Of a DNA stretch of 64,000 bases, positions 51,841 to 60,890 are shown piece after piece. The stretch comes from Streptomyces sclerotialus (GTDB taxonomy: Bacteria > Actinomycetota > Actinomycetes > Streptomycetales > Streptomycetaceae). The position numbers were made by a program, and so were the translations under genes. Location: assembly GCF_040907265.1 (NCBI RefSeq), contig NZ_JBFOHP010000002.1:7378001-7442000 (forward strand). Reading direction: 5' to 3'. The first letter of the stretch is position 1. Each line of letters begins with the position of its first letter. Under the pieces are notes generated by a model. That model saw only the letters and a list, made by a program, of their open reading frames with translations, had not been told where the DNA came from and searched no databases.

Positions 51841-53379
51841 GTGGAGAGCAAGAGACGGCACCGGGCGTGGGCGGCGGCACCGCTGACGCTGGTCCTGCTG
51901 GCGGCGACCGGCTGTACGAGCACGCCGGAAGCCCCGGCGAAAGCGGCCGGTGCGCCGTCCAGGTCCGGGCCGCCGGCCACGCCCGTGGCCCGGGTGTGCG
52001 CCGAGCCCGCGGCCGGGCCGGCGAAGCCACCGGCGGGCGCGGTGACGGTCGACCCCGCGGTGGTCGGTGACCTGGCCGCGAAGACCAAGGGCAGTCCGCC
52101 CGACACCACGTTCTGGCTTCGGCCTGGCAAGCACAGGCTCGACCCGGACCGCTACGCCCAGGTCGTCCCCAAGAAGGGGAACCGCTACCTCGGTGCGCCG
52201 GGCGCGGTGCTCGACGGCCGGAAGAAGAACCAGTACGCGTTCGGCGGCAGTGCCCGCGACGTCACCATCCGCCACCTGACCGTGCAGGGTTTCGTCGCGC
52301 CGCAGAACGAGGGCGTGGTCAACCATGACTCGGCCGACGGCTGGGTGATCGAGCACGCGACGATCCAGCACAACTCCGGCGCCGGGCTGATGGCCGGTGC
52401 CCGCCAGCGGGTCCGCGCCAGCTGCCTGCGCGGCAACGGCCAGTACGGCATGAACGCGTACAAGGCCGGCGGCCGTATCGGCGACCTGGTGGTCGAGGGC
52501 AACGAGATCACGGGCAACAACACCGGCGACTGGGAGCGGCGGCGGAAGGGCTGCGGCTGCACCGGAGGCATCAAGTTCTGGGCCGTCGACGGTGCCGACG
52601 TACGCGGCAACTGGGTGCACGACAACCGCGGAACGGGGTTGTGGGCGGACACCAACAACAACGACTTCCGCATCGAGAACAACGTGCTCGAGACCAACGA
52701 CGGTGCCGCGCTGATCTACGAGACCAGTTACAACGCGGTCATCAGGAACAACACGATCCGGCGGAACAACTGGGTCGAAGGCCGCAGGGCGGCCGACCGC
52801 GGCGACAGCTTCCCGTACGCGACCGTCTACCTGTCCGAGTCCGGCGGCGAACCACGGATCGGAGCCCGCACCGACAAGATCGAGATCTACCGGAACGTGC
52901 TGGAGGACAACTGGTCCGGGATCACCCTGTGGGAGAACGCCGACCGGTTCTGCAACAGCCCGGCCAACACCTCCTCCGGCCACTGCACACTGCTGGTCCG
53001 GGACACCGACCGCTGCGCGGAACCGGCGATCGCCACCCCACCGCTCTACGCCGACTGCCGGTGGAAGACCCAGCGGGTGGACATCCACGGCAACCGCTTC
53101 GTGCTCGACAAGTCCGTCGCCGAGTGCACCGTGAAGTGCGACCGCATGGCGGTGCTGGCCAACTACGGCACCTATCCGGACTGGTCGCCGTACCAGGGCG
53201 AACGGGTGGCCGAGGCGATCACCCGCGAACAACACAACCGCTGGCACGACAACGTCTATCTCGGACCGTGGAAGTTCGTCGCCCACGACCCGAGCCGGCT
53301 GCTCGACTTCGGGCAGTGGCAGGGCGCGCAGTACCAGCAGGACACGGGCAGCACCTTCCAGCCGCGGGACGGTGGTTGA
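51841..53379 (+). CDS. Lipoprotein with right-handed beta-helix domain
   Basis: 512 aa from GTG 51841 (GGGGGG 8 nt upstream). A lipoprotein signal of basic residues, PLTLVLLAATGC and Cys25 predicts attachment to the outer face of the membrane. After an Ala/Pro spacer, the body shows parallel beta-helix rungs such as VTIRHLTVQGF, WVIEHATIQHNSGAGL, LVVEGNEITGNNTGDW, FRIENNVLETNDG and AVIRNNTIRRNNW. Such folds host pectate-lyase-like, mannuronan-epimerase-like or polymer-binding activities. It probably binds or modifies the polysaccharide on the cell surface, possibly as a lyase or C5-epimerase. Catalytic residues cannot be assigned by eye. Confidence 0.88.
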   Translation: MESKRRHRAWAAAPLTLVLLAATGCTSTPEAPAKAAGAPSRSGPPATPVARVCAEPAAGPAKPPAGAVTVDPAVVGDLAAKTKGSPPDTTFWLRPGKHRLDPDRYAQVVPKKGNRYLGAPGAVLDGRKKNQYAFGGSARDVTIRHLTVQGFVAPQNEGVVNHDSADGWVIEHATIQHNSGAGLMAGARQRVRASCLRGNGQYGMNAYKAGGRIGDLVVEGNEITGNNTGDWERRRKGCGCTGGIKFWAVDGADVRGNWVHDNRGTGLWADTNNNDFRIENNVLETNDGAALIYETSYNAVIRNNTIRRNNWVEGRRAADRGDSFPYATVYLSESGGEPRIGARTDKIEIYRNVLEDNWSGITLWENADRFCNSPANTSSGHCTLLVRDTDRCAEPAIATPPLYADCRWKTQRVDIHGNRFVLDKSVAECTVKCDRMAVLANYGTYPDWSPYQGERVAEAITREQHNRWHDNVYLGPWKFVAHDPSRLLDFGQWQGAQYQQDTGSTFQPRDGG

Positions 53380-53380
53380 G

Positions 53381-54640
53381 ATGCGTGCTGAGACGAGTGG
53401 GACCGCACCGAAGACCGTCGGCATCGTCTGGGGACTGCTGATCCTCAACACGCTCGGCTCCGCCGGGGCGAAGACCATCGTCCCGCTGCCCCGCTCCCTC
53501 ATCCAGATGGTCACCATGGGCGCGCTGGCCGCCGCGTTCGCGCTGGCGCTGGCACTCAATCTCCGGCTGCGCGTCCGAGCGAGCGCCTACTTGTGCCTGC
53601 TCACCCTGCTGCTGGTGACGAGCGTGCTCTCCAGTGCGCACCTGGAGTCCGGATTCGGCGCGCTGTTCCGGTGCGCCCGGCTGGCTCTCTTCGTCGGCAC
53701 ACTGTGGCTGCTCAGCCGCTGGTGGGACGGCGGCCCGACGTTCGTCCGGCACCACATCCGGATGTACTTCGCGGTGCTCGGGTCGGTGGCCGCAGGGCTG
53801 GCCATCTCACCGGGCGCGGCCCTGCCCGACCTCTACGGCGGACGCCTTGTCGGCGCGTTGTGGCCGCTCACGCCGCCGCAGATCGGCCAGTACGCCGCGG
53901 TGATCACCGGGCTCACGGTGCTGCTCGTACTGGGCCGCCGGACCGACAAGGCCGGCGCGGCGGTGGTCATCGTGCCGTCACTCGTCCTGCTCGCGCTGAC
54001 CCATACCCGCACGGCGACGGTCGGTCTGCTCATCGGGCTGGCGCTGGCGATCGGCTCGCTCCTCCTGACCAGCGCCGCGGCGCGGCGGTTCTTCACCTGG
54101 GCGGTGCTGTGCGCCGCAGTGGCCGCGGTGGTGTTCAGCTCCGCGCTGCAGGCGTGGTTCCTGCGCGGGCAGAGCCAGGAGAACTTCTCCAACCTCACCG
54201 GCCGGGCCAAGGTCTGGGACGCCCTGCTGGCAGCGGACCGGTCGACCGCGGAGCAGGTGTTCGGAGTCGGCCTGGGCGACAAGTCGTACGGCGGGCTGCC
54301 GATCGACAACAGCTGGCTGGCCGTCTACCAGGAACAGGGTCTGACCGGCGTCGCCCTGGTGGCGGCGATCGTCATCGTGCTGGGCGGCGTCGCGTTGCTG
54401 CGGCCACCGTCGCCGTCGAGGGCCTGCGCGATCTTCCTGATCAGCTACTGCGCGATCGCGTCGTACACCGAGGCCGGCCTCGGCGACGCCTCGCCGTATC
54501 TGTTGCATCTGGCCGTCGCCGCCTCGCTGTTGGCGGCACCAGCACCAGCACCAGCGCCTGCCGCGGCCGGCCCCCTTCCCACGCCCGAAGGCCCTCGACG
54601 ACGCATTCCGGAATGGGCCCAGAGATCGGAGGGGATCTGA
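53381..54640 (+). CDS. Wzy/WaaL-like O-antigen polymerase/ligase membrane protein
   Basis: A 419-aa polytopic protein with about 10 hydrophobic segments; ATG 53381 lies 2 nt after the previous stop. The region LALTHTRTATVGLLIGLAL resembles the core of the Wzy_C/O-antigen ligase domain, with the conserved Arg in a T-R-T context, followed by a large polar loop (~270-310: SNLTGRAKVWDALLAADRS, GVGLGDKSYGGLPIDNSW). It is expected to polymerise repeat units at the outer membrane face after flippase transfer. The C-terminus ends in an Ala/Pro-rich tail (APAPAPAPAAAGP). This is the only polymerase candidate in the operon. Confidence 0.85.
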   Translation: MRAETSGTAPKTVGIVWGLLILNTLGSAGAKTIVPLPRSLIQMVTMGALAAAFALALALNLRLRVRASAYLCLLTLLLVTSVLSSAHLESGFGALFRCARLALFVGTLWLLSRWWDGGPTFVRHHIRMYFAVLGSVAAGLAISPGAALPDLYGGRLVGALWPLTPPQIGQYAAVITGLTVLLVLGRRTDKAGAAVVIVPSLVLLALTHTRTATVGLLIGLALAIGSLLLTSAAARRFFTWAVLCAAVAAVVFSSALQAWFLRGQSQENFSNLTGRAKVWDALLAADRSTAEQVFGVGLGDKSYGGLPIDNSWLAVYQEQGLTGVALVAAIVIVLGGVALLRPPSPSRACAIFLISYCAIASYTEAGLGDASPYLLHLAVAASLLAAPAPAPAPAAAGPLPTPEGPRRRIPEWAQRSEGI

Positions 54641-54642
54641 GC

Positions 54643-55863
54643 ATGCACGGCATCCACGTCCTCGTAGTGCACAACCGCTACGCCTCGGCGCAGCCGAGCG
54701 GGGAGAACAAGGTCGTCGACCAGGAGGTGGCGCTGCTGCGCGACGCAGGCCACCGGGTCGAGGTGTTCGAGCGGCGCAGCGACGACATCGCCGCCCGGTC
54801 CCTGCCGCGCAAGGCCGCGGTGCCGCTCCTTGTGCCGTGGAATCCGGCGGTACGCAAGGAACTCGCCGCCCGGCTCCGCACCGCACGCCCTGACGTGGTG
54901 CACGTCCACAACGTCTTCCCGCTCCTGTCGCCCGCGGTGCTGGCAGCCTGCGCCGACGCCGGCGTGCCCGCCGTCGCCACGCTGCACAACTACACCCAGG
55001 TCTGCCCGCCCGGCACGCTGCAACGGGACGGCCGGCCGTGCACCGAGTGCGTCGGGTCGGCGGCGCCGCTGCCCGCCGTACGGCACGGCTGCTACCGCGG
55101 CTCCCGGCTGGCGACGGTGCCGCTCGCGGTCAGCCTGTCGGCCAACCGGCGGCGGTGGTGGTCCGGCGTGGCGCGGTTCCTCTGCATCTCCGCTGCGCAG
55201 CGCGACGTCCTGGTGCGGGCCGGGATGCCGGCCGAGCGGCTGGCGGTGAAGCACAACTTCGTGCCGGAGCCGGGTGCCCGCCGGGAGGGCGCCGGCGAGC
55301 ATCTGCTCTACCTCGGCCGGCTCGCCGAGGCCAAGGGCCTACGGCTGCTCATGGCCGCGTGGGACGAGAACGCCGCGGCCGGCGGTGTGGGCGTGCCGCT
55401 CGTGATCGCCGGCGCGGGTCCGCTGGAGGGAGAGGTGACCGCCTGGGCCGCGGGCCGGGACGACGTGCGGTACGTCGGCCTGTACGACACGGCGGAGTGC
55501 CGGGAGGCCATCGCGCGGTCGGTCGCCGTGGTGGCGCCCTCGACGTGGCTGGAGGCGTTCGGCCTGGTGGCCGTGGAGGCGATGGCGGCCGGGGTCCCGG
55601 TCGTCGCCGCCGGTCACGGCGCCTTCGTCGAACTCGTGGAGGACGGGGTGACCGGGCTGCTGCACCGGCCGGGCGAGGCCGCCTCGCTCGCGTCCTGCAT
55701 ACGCCGGATCGCGGGCGGACCGGACCGCAACCGGGAGATGGGCCAGGCGGCCCGGCGCCGTTACGAGCAGGGCTTCAGCCCGGCCGTCGGGCTGGAGCGC
55801 CTGGTGGAGGAGTACCGCACCGCGATCGCGGGTCGGACGGAATCAATGGGGGGCAGTAAATGA
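54643..55863 (+). CDS. GT4-family glycosyltransferase
   Basis: 406 aa from ATG 54643 with GGAGGGG upstream. The N-terminal GT-B domain reads VLVVHNRYASAQPSGENKVV, then VVHVHNVFPLLSPAVLAA and a Cys-containing TLHNYTQVCPPGTLQRDGRP typical of one GT4 subgroup. The donor domain has LLYLGRLAEAKGLRLLM, VVAPSTWLEAFGLVAVEAMA with the conserved E-x7-E, and AAGVPVVAAGHGAFVELV. It adds a sugar to the lipid-linked oligosaccharide on the cytoplasmic face. Its stop overlaps the methyltransferase start. Confidence 0.92.
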   Translation: MHGIHVLVVHNRYASAQPSGENKVVDQEVALLRDAGHRVEVFERRSDDIAARSLPRKAAVPLLVPWNPAVRKELAARLRTARPDVVHVHNVFPLLSPAVLAACADAGVPAVATLHNYTQVCPPGTLQRDGRPCTECVGSAAPLPAVRHGCYRGSRLATVPLAVSLSANRRRWWSGVARFLCISAAQRDVLVRAGMPAERLAVKHNFVPEPGARREGAGEHLLYLGRLAEAKGLRLLMAAWDENAAAGGVGVPLVIAGAGPLEGEVTAWAAGRDDVRYVGLYDTAECREAIARSVAVVAPSTWLEAFGLVAVEAMAAGVPVVAAGHGAFVELVEDGVTGLLHRPGEAASLASCIRRIAGGPDRNREMGQAARRRYEQGFSPAVGLERLVEEYRTAIAGRTESMGGSK

Positions 55864-57125
55864 CAGGATGCCGACTCTGCGGCTCGGCGGCGCTGGCGAG
55901 CGTCGTCGATCTCGGGGCGACACCACCCTGCGAGAGCTTTCTCGCCGCGGACCAACTGGACGAGCCGGAACCCGCGTACCCGCTGCACCTGCGGGTCTGC
56001 ACCGACTGCTGGCTGGCGCAGATCCCGCCGCTGATCACGCCGGAGGAGACGTTCAAGGAGTACGCGTACTTCTCCTCGTACTCGACCTCCTGGGTGGAGC
56101 ACGCGCGCAGGTTCGTCGCCGATGCCGTGCAGCGGGTGGGACTCGACACCGAAGGCTCCGACGGCTCCGAAGGCTCCGACGCCTTCGTGGTCGAGGTCGC
56201 GAGCAACGACGGCTACCTGCTGAAGCACGTGGTGGAGCGCGGGATCCGCTGCCTCGGCATCGAGCCGTCGGTGAACGTCGGCGCCGCGGCGCGCGAGGCC
56301 GGTGTGCCCACGCTCACGGAGTTCCTGAGCCCGGCCACCGGCGCCGCAGTCCGCGCGGAGCACGGCCCCGCGGACCTGGTCGTGGCCAACAACGTGTACG
56401 CGCACATCCCCGACGTGGTCGGGTTCACCCAGGGGCTGCGCGCCCTGGTCGCCGACGACGGCTGGGTCTCCATCGAGGTGCAGCACCTGCTGACCCTGAT
56501 CGAGGAGAACCAGTACGACACGATCTACCACGAGCACTTCCAGTACTACACGGTCGCGTCCGCGATCCGGGCCCTCGCGAGCGGCGGACTCGCGCTCGTG
56601 GACGTCGAGTTGCTGCCCACGCACGGCGGCTCCATCCGGCTGTGGGCCCGGCCCGCCGAGGTGGCCGGCGAGCCGTCGCAGAGCGTCGCCGATGTGCTGG
56701 ACCGGGAGAAGGCCGCCGGGCTGCAGGAGCTGTCCGGCTACACCGAGTTCTCAGCGCGGGTGGCCAAGGTACGCCGGGATCTGCTCCGGTTCCTCATCGA
56801 GGCGGCCGAGCGCGGCGAGACGGTGGTCGGCTACGGCGCCCCGGGCAAGGGCAACACCCTGCTCAACCACTGCGGCGTCCGGCCCGACCTGCTCCCGTAC
56901 ACGGTCGACCGCAACCCCTACAAGCACGGCAGGTTCACCCCGGGCACCCGCATCCCGATCCTGCCGCCCGAGCGGATAGCCGCCGACCGGCCGGACTACG
57001 TCCTCGTCCTGCCGTGGAACCTGCGGGCCGAGCTGGTCGAGCAGCTGTCCTACGTCCACGAGTGGGGCGGCCGCCTGGTCTTTCCCATCCCCGAACTGAG
57101 CATTGTCGAGGTCAACAAGTCATGA
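55860..57125 (+). CDS. SAM-dependent sugar C-methyltransferase
   Basis: 421 aa from ATG 55860 (ATGA overlap). It has the three-part NDP-hexose C-methyltransferase layout: an N-terminal zinc site (CRLCGSAAL then CTDCWLAQIPP), a central SAM-binding fold (FVVEVASNDGYLLKHVVERG and VVANNVYAHIPDVVGF), and a C-terminal domain (YHEHFQYYTVASAIRAL then VVGYGAPGKGNTLLNHCG). The catalytic His/Tyr pair in YHEHFQYYT fits TylC3/CloU-type 3-C- or 5-C-methylation of a 4-keto sugar. With the adjacent cytidylyltransferase-like gene it suggests a branched-chain, C-methylated sugar in the polymer. A SEGSDGSEGSD-like short repeat lies near residue 100. Confidence 0.92.
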   Translation: MTGCRLCGSAALASVVDLGATPPCESFLAADQLDEPEPAYPLHLRVCTDCWLAQIPPLITPEETFKEYAYFSSYSTSWVEHARRFVADAVQRVGLDTEGSDGSEGSDAFVVEVASNDGYLLKHVVERGIRCLGIEPSVNVGAAAREAGVPTLTEFLSPATGAAVRAEHGPADLVVANNVYAHIPDVVGFTQGLRALVADDGWVSIEVQHLLTLIEENQYDTIYHEHFQYYTVASAIRALASGGLALVDVELLPTHGGSIRLWARPAEVAGEPSQSVADVLDREKAAGLQELSGYTEFSARVAKVRRDLLRFLIEAAERGETVVGYGAPGKGNTLLNHCGVRPDLLPYTVDRNPYKHGRFTPGTRIPILPPERIAADRPDYVLVLPWNLRAELVEQLSYVHEWGGRLVFPIPELSIVEVNKS

Positions 57126-57916
57126 AGGTCGTACTGTTCTGCGGCGGTTACGGGATGCGGATGCGGAGCGGTGCCGCCGACGACGTGCCCAAGCCGATGG
57201 CGATGGTCGGCCCCAGACCGCTCATCTGGCACGTCATGCGCTACTACGCGCACTTCGGGCACACCGAGTTCATCCTGTGCCTCGGCTACGGGGCGCACCA
57301 CATCAAGGACTTCTTCCTCAACTACGAGGAGACGACGTCCAACGACTTCGTGCTCCGGGGCGGGGTGACCGAGCTGCTGTCCACCGACATCTCGGACTGG
57401 ACGATCACGTTCGCGCAGACCGGCGTCGAGTCACCGATCGGGGAGCGGCTGCGCCGGGTGCGGCACCACCTGGACGGCGACGAGATGTTCCTCGCCAACT
57501 ACGCCGACGTGCTCACCGACGCCCCGCTGGACGAAATGATCGACCGGTTCGCCCGGCGCGACGCCGGTGCGTCGATGATGGTGGTGCCTCCGCAGTCCTC
57601 CTTCCACTGCGTGGACCTGGGCGAGGACGGCCTGGTGGGAGGCATCACCGCGGTGAGTGAACTGCCGCTCTGGGAGAACGGCGGCTACTTCGTGCTCCGC
57701 CAGGAGGTCTTCGACCACATACCGGAGAACGGGGACCTGGTCGCCGACGGCTGCACCGAACTGGCCAAGCGGGGACGGCTGGTGGCGCACCAGCACCGCG
57801 GCTTCTGGAAGCCGACCGACACGGTGAAGGAGCGGGCCGCGCTCGACGCCGCCTACGCCCGGGGCGACCGCCCGTGGGCCGTGTGGGAGCGGGACCGCGC
57901 GGGGGTGACGGTGTGA
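57122..57916 (+). CDS. rfbF: Glucose-1-phosphate cytidylyltransferase-like nucleotidyltransferase
   Basis: 264 aa from ATG 57122 (ATGA overlap). It shows a nucleotidyltransferase Rossmann core: VVLFCGGYGMRMRS, KPMAMVGPRPLIWHVMRYYA, TEFILCLGYGAHHIKDFFLN and the metal-binding region FLANYADVLTD. It also has the WENGGYFVL and GFWKPTDTVKERAAL segments typical of RfbF/DdhA. It should couple hexose-1-phosphate to CTP, giving CDP-glucose or a relative. No CDP-glucose 4,6-dehydratase (RfbG) is recognisable beside it, although the SDR downstream could act on the product. Confidence 0.88.
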   Translation: MKVVLFCGGYGMRMRSGAADDVPKPMAMVGPRPLIWHVMRYYAHFGHTEFILCLGYGAHHIKDFFLNYEETTSNDFVLRGGVTELLSTDISDWTITFAQTGVESPIGERLRRVRHHLDGDEMFLANYADVLTDAPLDEMIDRFARRDAGASMMVVPPQSSFHCVDLGEDGLVGGITAVSELPLWENGGYFVLRQEVFDHIPENGDLVADGCTELAKRGRLVAHQHRGFWKPTDTVKERAALDAAYARGDRPWAVWERDRAGVTV

Positions 57917-58590
57917 TCCGGCTCAGCACCGGGCGCCTGGAACGGATCGTCGCGGTGGGCGCACACTGCGACGACATCGCCATCGGCGCCGGCGGCACAC
58001 TGCTGACGCTGTGCCACGCGCGGCCGGGTGTCCGCGTCGACGCACTGGTGCTGTCCGGCGGCGGCAGCGAGCGGGAGCAGGAGGAGCAGGCCGCGCTCGC
58101 CGCCTTCTGCCCGGGCGCCGACCTGCGGCTGACCGTGCTCAAACTGCCGGACGGCAGGATGCCCGTGCACTGGGACGAGGCCAAGGCTGCGGTCGAGGAA
58201 CTGCGCGCGCAGACCGACCCGGACCTGATCCTGGCCCCCCGCACCGACGACGCGCACCAGGACCACCGCGGCCTGGCGCAGCTGATCCCCACCGCGTTCC
58301 GCGACCACCTCGTGCTCGGCTACGAGATCGTCAAGTGGGACGGCGACCTCGGCCGGATGGCCGCGTACCAGCCGCTGTCGCCCGAGACCGCCGAACAGAA
58401 GGTGCGGCTGCTGCAGGAGCACTACCCCTCGCAGCGGCACCGGCCCTGGTACGACCGCGAGGCCTTCCTCGGTCTCGCGCGGATCCGCGGCATCGAATGC
58501 CACGCGCGCTACGCCGAGGCGTTCGCCGTCACCAAACTCACGCTCGACCTGGGCGCCCTCGATGCGGGCACCTTCAACCTGGGGGACTGA
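57913..58590 (+). CDS. PIG-L-family deacetylase
   Basis: 225 aa from GTG 57913 (GTGA overlap). The family zinc site is recognisable as VGAHCDDIAIGAGGT, with Cys where AHPDD is usual, and RTDDAHQDHRGLA with the second metal His. It would remove an N-acetyl (or other N-acyl) group from a sugar, probably a GlcNAc-like residue or precursor in the polysaccharide. It sits between cytidylyltransferase-like and epimerase genes, so it probably acts on the same nucleotide sugar. A non-canonical role is possible. Confidence 0.88.
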   Translation: MIRLSTGRLERIVAVGAHCDDIAIGAGGTLLTLCHARPGVRVDALVLSGGGSEREQEEQAALAAFCPGADLRLTVLKLPDGRMPVHWDEAKAAVEELRAQTDPDLILAPRTDDAHQDHRGLAQLIPTAFRDHLVLGYEIVKWDGDLGRMAAYQPLSPETAEQKVRLLQEHYPSQRHRPWYDREAFLGLARIRGIECHARYAEAFAVTKLTLDLGALDAGTFNLGD

Positions 58591-58593
58591 ACC

Positions 58594-59619
58594 TTGCGCG
58601 TACTGCTGACCGGACACCAGGGCTACCTGGGCACCGTGATGGCCCCGGTCCTCACGGCCGCCGGACACGAAGTCATCGGCCTCGACTCCGGCCTGTTCGC
58701 CGACTGCGTCCTCGGCCCGTCGCCCGCGGACCCGCAGGGGCACCGGGTGGACCTGCGTGACGTCACAGCGGAACACGTGGCCGGGGTGGACGCCGTGATC
58801 CACCTGGCCGCGCTGTCCAACGACCCGCTGGGCTCGCTGGCGCCGGAGCTCACCTACGACATCAACCACCACGCGTCCGTACGCCTCGCCAGGCTGGCCC
58901 GCGACGCCGGAGTGCGGCGCTTCCTGTATGCCTCGACGTGCTCGGTGTACGGCGCCGCGGGCGGTGACGAACTCGTCGGCGAGGACGCCCCGTTGCGCCC
59001 CGTGACGCCGTACGCGGAGTCCAAGGTGCGGGTGGAGGACGACCTGCACGCGCTCGCCGACGACGACTTCACCCCGGTGTACATGCGCAACGCCACCGCC
59101 TTCGGCTACTCGCCGCGGCTGCGCGCCGACATCGTGCTGAACAACCTGGTGGGCCACGCGCTCCTGTCCGGCGAGGTACTCGTCCTCTCCGACGGCACCC
59201 CCTGGCGTCCCCTGGTGCACGCCGCCGACATCGCCCGTGCCTTCACGGCCGCGCTGACCGCGCCCCGCGAGGCGGTCCACGACCGGGCGTTCAACATCGG
59301 CAGCGAGACCAACAACGTCACGGTCGCCGAGATCGCCGAGCAGGTCGCCGAGGCGGTGCCCGGTGCGAAGGTGAGGATCACCGGGGAGTCCGGTGCCGAT
59401 CCGCGCTCGTACCGCGTGGACTTCTCCCGGTTCCGCGCCGCGATCCCCGGCTTCGACTGCGAGTGGACGGTGAAGCAGGGCGCGCTCGAACTCGCCGACG
59501 CCTACCGGCAACACGGGCTGACCCGGGAGGACTTCGAGCAGCGCTTCACCCGGCTTGCCGTGCTGCGCGCGACGTCCGAGGCCGGCGCCGTCGACGACAC
59601 CCTGCGGCGGCGCCCGTGA
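58594..59619 (+). CDS. NAD-dependent epimerase/dehydratase (extended SDR)
   Basis: 341 aa from TTG 58594, 3 nt after the previous stop. The extended-SDR cofactor motif is LLTGHQGYLGTVM. The Ser/Thr and YxxxK residues are STCSVYG and YAESK. Substrate-side segments are RNATAFGYSPRLRADIVLNN and GTPWRPLVHAADIARAF. Such enzymes epimerise, dehydrate or reduce nucleotide-linked 4-keto sugars. Neighbours suggest a CDP- or related sugar on the way to a C-methylated deoxyhexose; the exact reaction cannot be read from sequence. Confidence 0.9.
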   Translation: MRVLLTGHQGYLGTVMAPVLTAAGHEVIGLDSGLFADCVLGPSPADPQGHRVDLRDVTAEHVAGVDAVIHLAALSNDPLGSLAPELTYDINHHASVRLARLARDAGVRRFLYASTCSVYGAAGGDELVGEDAPLRPVTPYAESKVRVEDDLHALADDDFTPVYMRNATAFGYSPRLRADIVLNNLVGHALLSGEVLVLSDGTPWRPLVHAADIARAFTAALTAPREAVHDRAFNIGSETNNVTVAEIAEQVAEAVPGAKVRITGESGADPRSYRVDFSRFRAAIPGFDCEWTVKQGALELADAYRQHGLTREDFEQRFTRLAVLRATSEAGAVDDTLRRRP

Positions 59620-60890
59620 CCGGGATCGGCGAGGAGATGTACGCCCTGGTGGAGCGGCTGTACCCGCTGTGCCGGAGCATCACAGGGGACGGTGTGCGCG
59701 CCACCCTCGACATCGTCGGCGAGTACATCCCTCTTCACGTGCACGAGGTGCCGACCGGGACCCAGGTCCTGGACTGGACGGTGCCACAGGAGTGGAACAT
59801 CCGGGACGCGTACATCGCCGATGCCACCGGCCACCGGGTCGTCGACTTCGCCGCGTCCAGCCTGCACGTGCTCGGCTACAGCGTCCCGGTGTCGGCGACG
59901 CTGCCGCTGGCCGAGCTGCGCGAGCACCTGCACACGCTGCCGGACCAGCCGGGCCTGGTGCCGTACCGCACCAGTTACTACAAGCCCGAGTGGGGGTTCT
60001 GCCTGGCGCAGGACACCCTGGACGCCATGCCGGACGGCGAGTACGAGGTGCGTATCGACTCGACGCTCGCCGACGGTCACCTCACCTACGCCGAGCACGT
60101 GATCCCGGGGCAGGTCCCCGACGAGGTGATCGTCTCCTGTCACGTCTGCCACCCGTCGCTGGCCAACGACAACATGGCGGGCGTCGCGGTGGCGACGTTC
60201 CTGGCGCGGGCACTGGCCGAGCAGAACCCGTACTACACCTACCGGTTCGTCTTCGCGCCCGGCACCATCGGCGCGATCACCTGGCTCGCCCGCAACAAGG
60301 AGCGGGTGGACCAGGTCAAGCACGGGCTCGTACTCGCCTGCGCCGGCGATCCCGGCAACCTGACGTACAAGCAGAGCAGGCGCGGCGACGCGGAGATCGA
60401 CCGGGTCGTTCGGCACGTGCTCGCCACCTCCGAACGGCCGCACCGCGTCACCGAGTTCACGCCGTACGGATACGACGAGCGGCAGTACTGCTCGCCCGGG
60501 TTCGACCTCGGCGTCGGCTCGCTCACCCGCACCCCGTACGCGGGCTATCCCGAGTACCACACCTCGGCGGACAACCTGGACTTCGTCTCCCCGGAGGCGA
60601 TGGCGGACACCCTCGCCGTCTGCCGCGAGGCGTTCGCCGTCCTCGACCGCAACCGGAGGTATCTGAACCTCAGCCCGTACGGCGAACCGCAGTTGGGGCG
60701 GCGCGGGCTCTACGACGCGCTCGGCGGGCGCAGCGACACCAAGGAGGCCCAGATGGCCATGCTCTGGGTGCTCAACCTCTCCGACGGTGAGCACAGCCTG
60801 CTGGACGTCGCCGAGCGGTCCGGGCTGCCGTTCGACACCGTCGCCGCAGCGGCCGACGCCCTGCGCGACGCCGGGCTGATCAAGGCATGA
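59616..60890 (+). CDS. DUF4910-type M28-like aminopeptidase-domain protein
   Basis: 424 aa from GTG 59616 (GTGA overlap). It matches the DUF4910/DUF2172 family: LVERLYPLCRSITGDGVRAT at the N-terminus, VLDWTVPQEWNIRDAYI, then the co-catalytic zinc region VSCHVCHPSLANDNMAGVAV, FAPGTIGAITWLARNKE and SPGFDLGVGSL, and YPEYHTSADNLDFV near the end, followed by a short winged-helix-like tail. Members recur in sugar and glycan clusters beside PIG-L and methyltransferase genes. The substrate is not known and may be an amide or acyl group on a sugar rather than a peptide. Confidence 0.88.
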   Translation: MTGIGEEMYALVERLYPLCRSITGDGVRATLDIVGEYIPLHVHEVPTGTQVLDWTVPQEWNIRDAYIADATGHRVVDFAASSLHVLGYSVPVSATLPLAELREHLHTLPDQPGLVPYRTSYYKPEWGFCLAQDTLDAMPDGEYEVRIDSTLADGHLTYAEHVIPGQVPDEVIVSCHVCHPSLANDNMAGVAVATFLARALAEQNPYYTYRFVFAPGTIGAITWLARNKERVDQVKHGLVLACAGDPGNLTYKQSRRGDAEIDRVVRHVLATSERPHRVTEFTPYGYDERQYCSPGFDLGVGSLTRTPYAGYPEYHTSADNLDFVSPEAMADTLAVCREAFAVLDRNRRYLNLSPYGEPQLGRRGLYDALGGRSDTKEAQMAMLWVLNLSDGEHSLLDVAERSGLPFDTVAAAADALRDAGLIKA

